A stretch of DNA of 5,481 nucleotides, taken from assembly GCA_003513015.1 (NCBI GenBank), contig DOTA01000348.1, positions 1,134 to 6,614 on the forward strand. The letters run 5' to 3'. A program made the position numbers and the translations under genes. The DNA comes from Chloroflexota bacterium. Its GTDB lineage: Bacteria; Chloroflexota; Anaerolineae; Anaerolineales; UBA11858. Below are positions 1-5,481 of the stretch, in pieces. Every line of letters starts with the position of its first letter. The first letter of the stretch is position 1. Below the pieces are notes generated by a model. That model saw nothing but the letters and a program-made list of their open reading frames with translations. It ran no database searches and was not told the DNA's origin.

Positions 1-1350
1 CGCCTGGGCATCACCACGCTCAACCGCACCGATTATGGCCTGGCTCTGACATTGGGTGGGGGCGATGTCACTTTGCTCGAAATGACTGGAGCCTACGCTG
101 TCTTTGCCAATGGTGGCCGCAAAATCTCGCCAGTATCCATCACCAGGATTGTTGACCATTTGGGTGATATCGTTTACCAATACGATCCTCCGCCCGGAGA
201 GCAGGTCATCAGCCCTGAAAATGCGTATCTGATCTCCTCGATTCTCTCCGACAATCAGGCCCGTACCCCGGCTTTCGGTGCCAATTCTGTGCTCAATCTG
301 CCCTTCGTGGCCGCTGCGAAAACCGGCACCACCAACGATTTCCGCGATAACTGGACTCTCGGTTACACCCCCGATGTGACGGTCGGCGTCTGGGTGGGCA
401 ACGCCGATTACACCCCCATGCAAGGTACTAGCGGCCTGACCGGCGCGGCGCCGATTTGGGCATCCTTTATGCAAACCGCCATTCAGCAGCTTACCGGTGG
501 CAATCCCACGGCCTTTGTTCGACCCGCGGGGATCGTTGACCGGGTGATTTGCTCCGTCTCGGGTACGGAACCCTCCCAATGGTGCCCCAGCCAGACCAAC
601 GAGATTTTTGCCTCCGATCAACTGCCCCTCGCCAAAGGCTACGATCTCTGGCAAAAAGCCACCATCGACACCTGGACGGGTTTGTTGGCCTCCGCCGAGT
701 GTAACGAGTTCACCGAAAACAAAACCGCTCTAAACGTGTCTGACCCTTGGGCGATTAAGTGGATCAAAGAAGATTCGGCCGGTCAAGCTTGGGCCAAAAG
801 CAATGGTTTTAAAGAACCGATCTTCTTCTCGCCCACCAAAACCTGCACATCGAATGATCCTCGCCCCATTCTTTCGATTGCTGAACCCGATAGTGGCGAC
901 CGCATCGAAGACAATCCGATTGACATTTATGGGCAGGCTGACGCTACCGACAATTTCTACATTTATCGCCTGGAATATGGCCGCGGCGATGACCCGGTGG
1001 AATGGGAAGAAATTTATAAAAAGAAAGTTCCTGTGGATGAGCCTGAAAAACTCTACGAGTGGGATGTTAGCGAAATTGAAGCCGGTGTGATCACTCTGCG
1101 CCTGTACATGGAATCAACCGAAGATACTTATGCCGAAGTTCGCATCCAGCTAAATCTTCAGGTTCCTACCCCAACACCGACGCCAACCCAGACCCCCACA
1201 GATACCCCCACTCCCACGGTCACACCCTCGCCCACCTGGACGCCCGTTCCCAGCTTGACGCCCACACCCACCTGGACGATCAGCCCAACGCCTACCCTCA
1301 CGCCCACGCCGTTGGTGATCGATCCGAATACCCCCGCCCCTACGCCCTAA
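1..1350 (+). CDS. Class A penicillin-binding protein (transglycosylase/transpeptidase), C-terminal part, 5' truncated by window edge
   Basis: The frame is open from base 1 (449 codons, stop TAA at 1348-1350), so the gene starts upstream; the TTG at 52 is internal, because the preceding codons (RLGIT...YGLALT) continue the family sequence. Class A PBPs polymerise and cross-link peptidoglycan on the outer face of the cytoplasmic membrane. Visible here is the end of the transpeptidase domain: [20 protein letters not shown] (codons 19-38), the KTGTT box with its active-site Lys (bases 319-333), then the typical NDFRDNW, GYTPD and VGVWVGN strands and the GAAPIW segment. The GT51 domain, the catalytic SxxK and SxN motifs, and the membrane anchor would lie before base 1. 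After the transpeptidase come a linker with two Cys (CSVSG...WCP), a beta-rich module (about codons 288-387) resembling the Ig-like C-terminal domains of such PBPs, and a Pro/Thr-rich tail. The 3' end faces the next gene across 11 bp. Family assignment is very secure; subtype (1A- or 1C-like) is not. Confidence 0.96.
   Translation, partial: RLGITTLNRTDYGLALTLGGGDVTLLEMTGAYAVFANGGRKISPVSITRIVDHLGDIVYQYDPPPGEQVISPENAYLISSILSDNQARTPAFGANSVLNLPFVAAAKTGTTNDFRDNWTLGYTPDVTVGVWVGNADYTPMQGTSGLTGAAPIWASFMQTAIQQLTGGNPTAFVRPAGIVDRVICSVSGTEPSQWCPSQTNEIFASDQLPLAKGYDLWQKATIDTWTGLLASAECNEFTENKTALNVSDPWAIKWIKEDSAGQAWAKSNGFKEPIFFSPTKTCTSNDPRPILSIAEPDSGDRIEDNPIDIYGQADATDNFYIYRLEYGRGDDPVEWEEIYKKKVPVDEPEKLYEWDVSEIEAGVITLRLYMESTEDTYAEVRIQLNLQVPTPTPTPTQTPTDTPTPTVTPSPTWTPVPSLTPTPTWTISPTPTLTPTPLVIDPNTPAPTP
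1165..1347 (+). repeat. Pro/Thr-rich low-complexity tail of the PBP
   Basis: The last 61 codons of the PBP are built from degenerate PT/TP units; by my count 43 of 61 residues are Pro or Thr. The DNA is a run of CCCAC(G/A)CC-like units on the plus strand, with an exact 12-base copy CCCACCTGGACG at 1231-1242 and 1267-1278 (36 bases apart), encoding PTWT twice. This points to growth by local duplication. Such tails are common at the C-terminus of extracytoplasmic proteins in Chloroflexota and probably act as a flexible or glycosylatable spacer in the wall; that role is inferred. The segment is part of the coding sequence. Confidence 0.85.
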
Positions 1351-1361
1351 AAGCGCCTTGC

Positions 1362-3566
1362 CTAAAACATACGCAATTGGGTTTCTGCATACGTCAGCGG
1401 ATCCAGCTCTAACTGTGCATCCAAAGAATCGGCGCTCAAAATGGAGCTATCTGCCAACTGCCGGATGTGGCGATATTTGACAAATTGCCAGCCTTCATCG
1501 GCAATTTGCCGCAAGTAAGGGTCGTGCTGCAACTTGAACATCACCAGATTGGCGCGCCCACCGGGGATCACGATCAAGCACGTGGCCGGTGGGGAGGGGT
1601 GCTCAATCAAAAATTTACCCAGCACTGCCGAGGCCGACACATAAAAAGCATACCTGGGCAGCTCATCTTTCAGCCACAAACAGGGGTCGGAATCAGATTC
1701 TGGGAGATGGATGCTGAACCCTAAGTTTTCTCCCAACCCGGAAATTAACTTAACCATCGAAGCGAGTTCCGCTCGTCGTTTTGATGGTGCATCCACTTCC
1801 CGGAGTTGCCAACCTGCCTCGGATTTTTCCCCGTAAGATTCAAGACATTCCAAAATCACATCTTTAGAAGGCCTCAATAAACCTGGGAATTCCCCACATA
1901 CCGCGGATTCCACTTCTTCGAGGCTACAGCCCGGGTTGTGAATCAAATGCCGTGCCACGGCTATCTCTACTCGATCTGCCAAAGGAGTGGAGGCCGTGTC
2001 AGTTTCGCTCAACCACCATTGCCCAACTTCTATTGATTTTTCGCTCCCTCCAAAACGCAAAAATCCGTGCCGAAAATTTAAGACAGCCTGAATCGCCTGT
2101 TGAGTTTGGTTGTAGCAATCTAGAGGCGTTTCTGCCAATTGGAAGAGATTTTGCAGGGCCAAAGCGCTCAGGATAGCGGTATGTAATTGTAGATAGCCGC
2201 AAGGTTCCCCGCGCTCCAGAAGATAGGTGCGCGCCACACTTTGGATTGCCTCCGAGATAGTTAGGTTGTCGGTTCCTGAGGGCGTGGGCAACTGCCCGAT
2301 TTGCCAGTGAATTTGGGCAAGTTTTTCATCGCTTCGGAGTTCAATATTTTCGAGATAGAATCCTGCCTTGGTGGCGGCGATCAATGCGGCGCCGATGAAT
2401 CCGGGTTCGGCTTCGCCCACCAATCCCAGGATGGGCAATCCATTGGGCAGGGTGGGGGGCAAATTTTCCAGCGCAGCCTGGAGGGCAGTGGTGTGCCAAC
2501 CCCAATCAAAACGCCGCCTGCGCAGTACGCTTTTGAAGTGTTCCACGGCGGTGTGCCCCCATAGCCAGCCTGCCCAAAGCGCAGAAAGCGCCCAATAGGC
2601 CTGATTTGGGCGTGGAAAAGCCATCAATATTCCGGCTAGGTCGGTTTTTTCAATCTGCCCTGCCAAATCCCGGATGCGCCCTTCAAACAGACAAATCCCG
2701 CCCTCGCTAGAGGGGAGTTCTGGCCAGTGGGTGATTTGCAAGGCCGGGGATGGCGCAGACCAAGCATCCGCAGCATTTTCGAGCGCCAGCCAGAGATTGT
2801 TTTCGCCATACACCGGCGGAACCGTGAGTTGACGAGGGCGTTCGCGAGCTACAGGGTATGCCCAAAGCGTATTGCCACGATCGAAGGTATGCAACAGCAA
2901 GGCAGCTAAAATTTTTTCTTCCCTGGGAGAGATATTCAGCGCATCGAGTTTATTGATGATGGTCAGCAAGGCATAAACGGCCCGGGGCGGGTAAACGTTT
3001 AGCGCCTCTTCAACGTGGCTGCGGTCAGGATCATTGATGGACGCGACGCGTTCTAAGGCGCGGGCATAGTGCAATCCTCCCGTGCTAAAGCGGGATGCGT
3101 TTTGACGATCACTCTCGGTTGCGGGAAATTCGCCTGATTCCCCGCAGTGCGGACAATGTAGCAGACGTGCAAAAGGATGGCTGGCCTCGCGTTCCCAAAG
3201 GAAGGCTTGTATCTGAATTTGGGCTTGGCAATTTGGGCAAGTGCTGTCGTAAAGGGCGCGAATATGCAGTTCCAGGCGTTCGTCACGGATGCGGGTGGCG
3301 GCTAGGGCTGACAGAACTTGGTGTGCTTCGGTTGTGGTCGGTGGGGAGGCTGAGATTTCGATGAGTAAGCGGGCAATGGGATTGTTGGCGGCAACGATGA
3401 TGGATGATCCGCTGCGGGCCGCCTCGACAATTAGATCAGCGGAAGCAGCAAAAGGGTCAAGCAGGAATTTCCCTTTCAGGGAGCGGGATTCTATCCAGGT
3501 AGCTGCCATCCCCTGTGGAATGGGGGGCAGGTAACGAGCGAGCGGAGAATTATCAAAAGCGGTCAT
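1362..3566 (-). CDS. Zinc-ribbon DNA-methylase-like protein with degenerate catalytic motifs (probable pseudoenzyme)
   Basis: This is a complete 734-residue frame from ATG (3566-3564) to TAG (1364-1362). The start has no strong ribosome binding site, but residues 5-20 (DNSPLARYLPPIPQGM) fit the segment that precedes motif I in related methylases, so this start is preferred to Met20. Domains seen: a Rossmann-like start with LLDPFAASADLIVEAA (35-50) and VAANNP (58-63), at the places of the methylase signatures DPFxGSGT and (D/E)xNP; a zinc ribbon with C110-x2-C113 and C138-x2-C141; FPRPNQAYW (317-325), where DPPY would be expected; a strand-helix 'AATKAGF' segment (397-403) followed by AQIHW, as late in the methylase fold; a probable winged helix (about 531-590); and a C-terminal alpha/beta region (about 596-705) with IPGGRANLVMFK. 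I infer a zinc-ribbon adenine-specific methylase relative without methylation activity, perhaps nucleic-acid binding. The frame is intact, so it is not a decayed gene. The family link rests on pattern recognition only; the biological role is unknown. Confidence 0.72.
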   Translation of the reverse strand: MTAFDNSPLARYLPPIPQGMAATWIESRSLKGKFLLDPFAASADLIVEAARSGSSIIVAANNPIARLLIEISASPPTTTEAHQVLSALAATRIRDERLELHIRALYDSTCPNCQAQIQIQAFLWEREASHPFARLLHCPHCGESGEFPATESDRQNASRFSTGGLHYARALERVASINDPDRSHVEEALNVYPPRAVYALLTIINKLDALNISPREEKILAALLLHTFDRGNTLWAYPVARERPRQLTVPPVYGENNLWLALENAADAWSAPSPALQITHWPELPSSEGGICLFEGRIRDLAGQIEKTDLAGILMAFPRPNQAYWALSALWAGWLWGHTAVEHFKSVLRRRRFDWGWHTTALQAALENLPPTLPNGLPILGLVGEAEPGFIGAALIAATKAGFYLENIELRSDEKLAQIHWQIGQLPTPSGTDNLTISEAIQSVARTYLLERGEPCGYLQLHTAILSALALQNLFQLAETPLDCYNQTQQAIQAVLNFRHGFLRFGGSEKSIEVGQWWLSETDTASTPLADRVEIAVARHLIHNPGCSLEEVESAVCGEFPGLLRPSKDVILECLESYGEKSEAGWQLREVDAPSKRRAELASMVKLISGLGENLGFSIHLPESDSDPCLWLKDELPRYAFYVSASAVLGKFLIEHPSPPATCLIVIPGGRANLVMFKLQHDPYLRQIADEGWQFVKYRHIRQLADSSILSADSLDAQLELDPLTYAETQLRMF

Positions 3567-3742
3567 ACCGGCTAAAGTCCGTCAAGCCTTTGGGCCTGGA
3601 ATTAGAGAAGTCATATCTTTAGGAGAAAAAATAAATATGCGCATAGTCATTATATATCAATTATTTACTAAAATCACCATAGCTATAATAACAGACAACT
3701 GCGGTAAAATTTATAATCCTGCCACGAAAGGGTTTGAACACG
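3567..3742. promoter_or_regulatory. AT-rich divergent intergenic region
   Basis: These 176 bases separate the starts of the minus-strand methylase-like gene and the plus-strand phosphatase gene. From about 3600 to 3720 the sequence is much richer in A/T than its surroundings, as expected of promoter DNA. Perfect TATAAT boxes lie on the plus strand at 3684-3689 and 3712-3717, and on the minus strand at 3654-3649. The minus-strand box would give the methylase-like transcript a leader of roughly 75 bases. I see no clear operator palindrome, riboswitch or terminator. An AGGAG at 3621-3625 sits 11 bases before an ATG at 3637 that opens a doubtful 61-codon frame. Confidence 0.6.
3688..3717 (+). promoter_or_regulatory. 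Candidate sigma-70-type promoter for the phosphatase-dehydrogenase pair
   Basis: The -10 candidate is a perfect TATAAT at 3712-3717. The -35 candidate is ATAACA at 3688-3693, matching four of six consensus bases, with an 18-base spacer. Transcription would start near 3724, leaving a leader of about 20 bases that holds the AAAGGG ribosome binding site (3727-3732) of the phosphatase. The other plus-strand TATAAT (3684-3689) is an alternative but has no good -35 at normal spacing. Such boxes arise easily in AT-rich DNA, so this is a candidate only. Confidence 0.4.
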
Positions 3743-4495
3743 ATGCAACTATATTTTATCCGCCACGGACAATCGGAAAACAATGCTCACTGGGGGCAGG
3801 GAGATTTTCAAGAAAAATCTGATCCTGAGCTAACCGAGATCGGTACGGCACAAGCCGCTCGGCTGGCTGAATTTTTAGGGGCGCACCAAAAAATAAAAAA
3901 TCTGGATGATGAAACGAAATGGAACAACCAAAATCAGTTTGGCTTTGGGTTGACACACTTGTACACCAGCCTGATGGTACGGGCAGTGGCGACCGCTACA
4001 GCTATCTCTAAGTCAACCCAATTATCGCTGGTGGCCTGGCCTGAAATCCATGAAACCGGGGGAATATTTTCTCGGCTGCCGGACGATGATTTGAGAGGGC
4101 TACCGGGCAAAGACCGGACATATTTTGAAACACATTATCCGGCTCTCAATCTCCCGGATTGGCTGGATGAACACGGTTGGTGGAACCAACCTTTTGAAGC
4201 GCAAGAAATGCGCAAGCCTCGAGCCGCGGCGGTTTGGCAAGAATTGCTTGCCCGTCATGCTGACCGTTCTGGAGAGCCGGAGCATCGGGTTGCCATCGTT
4301 AGTCATGGGGGATTCTTTATGTACCTATTTACGGCAGCCCTGAAGTTAGAAATGCGCCGCCTGGATGAAGCCAAGCACGAATATTGGTTTGTCATGAACA
4401 ATTGCGGCATCACCCGCTTGGATATTCAAGATGGTCGGGTGGTGGTTGCTTACACAAATCGCACCGATTTTCTGACCCCTGATCTAATTACTTGA
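3743..4495 (+). CDS. Histidine phosphatase family protein (phosphoglycerate mutase-like)
   Basis: The 250-residue protein belongs to the histidine phosphatase (PGM-like) superfamily, cytosolic enzymes that remove or transfer phosphate through a phosphohistidine. Numbering from the ATG at 3743, the RHG motif is R7-H8-G9 (H8 the nucleophile) in LYFIRHGQSENN. It is followed by LTEIGTAQAARLAEFL, the usual LTxxGxxQA helix, then LYTSLMVRAVATA with R80, the second phosphate-pocket arginine. The acid is probably E101 or E104 (WPEIHE), and the second catalytic histidine is H188 in VSHGG. All core residues are present, so it should be active. An insert with GLPGKDRTYFE and GWWNQPFE lies between the acid and the second His; it probably forms a substrate lid. 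I chose ATG 3743 over the in-frame TTG 3734 because AAAGGG (3727-3732) is 10 bases before the ATG and almost touches the TTG. The substrate cannot be told from sequence; a sugar-phosphate or small phosphoester is likely. There is no signal peptide. The dehydrogenase follows after 15 bp. Confidence 0.9.
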   Translation: MQLYFIRHGQSENNAHWGQGDFQEKSDPELTEIGTAQAARLAEFLGAHQKIKNLDDETKWNNQNQFGFGLTHLYTSLMVRAVATATAISKSTQLSLVAWPEIHETGGIFSRLPDDDLRGLPGKDRTYFETHYPALNLPDWLDEHGWWNQPFEAQEMRKPRAAAVWQELLARHADRSGEPEHRVAIVSHGGFFMYLFTAALKLEMRRLDEAKHEYWFVMNNCGITRLDIQDGRVVVAYTNRTDFLTPDLIT

Positions 4496-4510
4496 GACTG
4501 GAGTGCTGAT

Positions 4511-5481
4511 ATGAAAGCCGCTTATTTTGAAGAGTATGGCCAGCCTATCGAAATCCGAACTTTGCCTGATCCCGAACCTTCGGATGATGGTGTAGTAATC
4601 CGGGTGGAAGCCAATGGCATTTGCCGCAGCGATTGGCACGGTTGGATGGGACACGATTCTGATGTGAAATTACCGCACGTGCCCGGTCATGAGATGGCTG
4701 GGGTTATCGAGGCCGTGGGGAAAGATGTGCGCCGCTGGCAGCCCGGCGAGCGCGTCACGCTGCCTTTTGCTTGTGGCTGTGGCATCTGCGAACAATGTAT
4801 GGCCGGCCACCAGCAGGTTTGCGATCACTATTTTCAACCCGGCTTTACCGCCTGGGGTTCGTTTGCTCAATATGTGGCCGTGCGCTATGCAGATGTGAAT
4901 CTGGTGAAATTGCCCGAGAGCATCAGCTTTGTGGAGGCGGCCAGCCTGGGCTGCCGGTTTGTGACATCTTTTCGGGCGGTGGTAGCCCAGGGACGCGTTA
5001 AACCGGGAGAGTGGGTAGCCATTCATGGGTGCGGGGGGATTGGCCTCTCGGCGATTATGATCGCACAGGCCCTGGGAGCGTTGGTGATCGGGGTGGATAT
5101 TAACGAGCAAAGCCTGGAACTGGCTCGTTCTTTGGGTGCGGTAGCCGCCATAAATGCCAGAGCGGTTGGCTCTGTTAGCGAGGCTGTGCGCGAAATCACT
5201 CGAGGCGGAGCACAGATCTCTATCGATGCCTTAGGCAGTTCCGAAACCTGCCGCAACTCTGTGATGAGCTTGCGGAAACGCGGCCGGCATGTTCAGGTGG
5301 GGGTTATGGCGGCCGAATCCAGAGAAACGGCTCTGCCGATGGGCTGGGTGATGTTCAACGAGTTGGAATTGATTGGCAGCCACGGTATGCAGGCCCATGC
5401 TTACCCCCCATTATTGACGATGATTGCCGCGGGAAAATTGCAGCCTGGAAAGCTCATCAGTAGAACCGTCACCTTGGAAGA
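4511..5481 (+). CDS. Zinc-dependent alcohol dehydrogenase (MDR superfamily), 3' truncated by window edge
   Basis: The frame opens at ATG 4511, 7 bases after a good GGAG ribosome binding site (4500-4503), and stays open to the window end: 323 full codons plus two bases, lacking perhaps 20-30 residues of a usual 340-350. It is a medium-chain dehydrogenase/reductase that oxidises an alcohol or reduces an aldehyde with a nicotinamide cofactor. Catalytic zinc ligands appear as C38 ([10 protein letters not shown]), H60-E61 ([13 protein letters not shown]) and C148 (SLGCRF). The structural zinc lobe is C90, C93, C96 and C104 in [18 protein letters not shown]88 is an extra Cys next to it. The Rossmann motif GCGGIG is at 173-178, and D196 at the end of the second strand (GVDIN) favours NAD(H) over NADP(H). 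It lies 15 bp after the phosphatase gene, with no room for a separate promoter, so it is probably co-transcribed. Substrate is unknown; threonine or polyol dehydrogenases share this fold, but the SDWHGW segment looks more like general alcohol dehydrogenases. Confidence 0.94.
   Translation, partial: MKAAYFEEYGQPIEIRTLPDPEPSDDGVVIRVEANGICRSDWHGWMGHDSDVKLPHVPGHEMAGVIEAVGKDVRRWQPGERVTLPFACGCGICEQCMAGHQQVCDHYFQPGFTAWGSFAQYVAVRYADVNLVKLPESISFVEAASLGCRFVTSFRAVVAQGRVKPGEWVAIHGCGGIGLSAIMIAQALGALVIGVDINEQSLELARSLGAVAAINARAVGSVSEAVREITRGGAQISIDALGSSETCRNSVMSLRKRGRHVQVGVMAAESRETALPMGWVMFNELELIGSHGMQAHAYPPLLTMIAAGKLQPGKLISRTVTLE

Noticed and set aside
52..54. TTG as the start of the PBP gene
   Set aside because: The frame is open to base 1, and the codons before 52 continue the conserved transpeptidase sequence, so the gene is truncated by the window edge.
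803..1090. 95-codon plus-strand frame
   Set aside because: It overlaps the PBP C-terminal domain in another frame and has no ribosome binding site or recognisable sequence.
2301..2598. Overlapping plus-strand frames of 76-87 codons
   Set aside because: Both are antisense to the 734-residue minus-strand protein, which is the coherent reading with zinc-ribbon and fold signatures.
2310..3242. Exact 13-base direct repeat AATTTGGGCAAGT at 2310-2322 and 3230-3242
   Set aside because: There are only two copies, 920 bases apart inside one coding region, with no flanking repeat structure; chance or codon coincidence is enough to explain it.
3572..3600. Possible hairpin AGGCC-CAAA-GGCTT in the leader of the methylase-like gene
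   Set aside because: The stem is only five pairs including a G-U, with no U-tract and no fit to a known riboswitch; too weak to call.
4670..5110. 146-codon open frame on the minus strand
   Set aside because: It lies wholly inside the alcohol dehydrogenase gene, whose zinc and Rossmann motifs are unmistakable; the antisense protein shows no recognisable domain.

Overview
The window looks like an ordinary stretch of chromosome from a bacterium of the Chloroflexota, most likely an Anaerolineae-like lineage. This is a judgement from protein style, not a database result. The clues are a class A penicillin-binding protein ending in a long Pro/Thr tail, a large zinc-ribbon protein built like a DNA methylase but lacking its catalytic motifs, and a histidine phosphatase with a long GLPGK/GWWN insert. 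I see no rRNA, tRNA, CRISPR array, transposase or phage gene.

Layout: (1) 1-1350, plus strand: the 3' part of a class A penicillin-binding protein. It holds the KTGTT end of the transpeptidase domain, a beta-rich C-terminal domain and a 61-residue Pro/Thr-rich tail. (2) 1362-3566, minus strand: a complete 734-residue protein convergent with the first gene, only 11 bp apart. It keeps the architecture of a zinc-ribbon DNA methylase, but motif I, the acidic residue after strand 2 and the DPPY motif are all replaced. (3) 3567-3742: an AT-rich divergent intergenic region that probably carries promoters for both flanking genes. (4) 3743-4495, plus strand: a complete histidine phosphatase. (5) 4511-5481, plus strand: the 5' part of a zinc-dependent alcohol dehydrogenase, 15 bp downstream of the phosphatase and probably in the same operon; it runs off the window.

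The genes do not form an obvious pathway. The PBP acts in cell-wall synthesis outside the membrane. The phosphatase and dehydrogenase are probably co-transcribed soluble enzymes of unknown substrate. The methylase-like protein is the item most worth attention: it looks like a former DNA-modifying enzyme kept as a full-length, intact reading frame after losing its catalytic residues, which suggests a binding or structural role.
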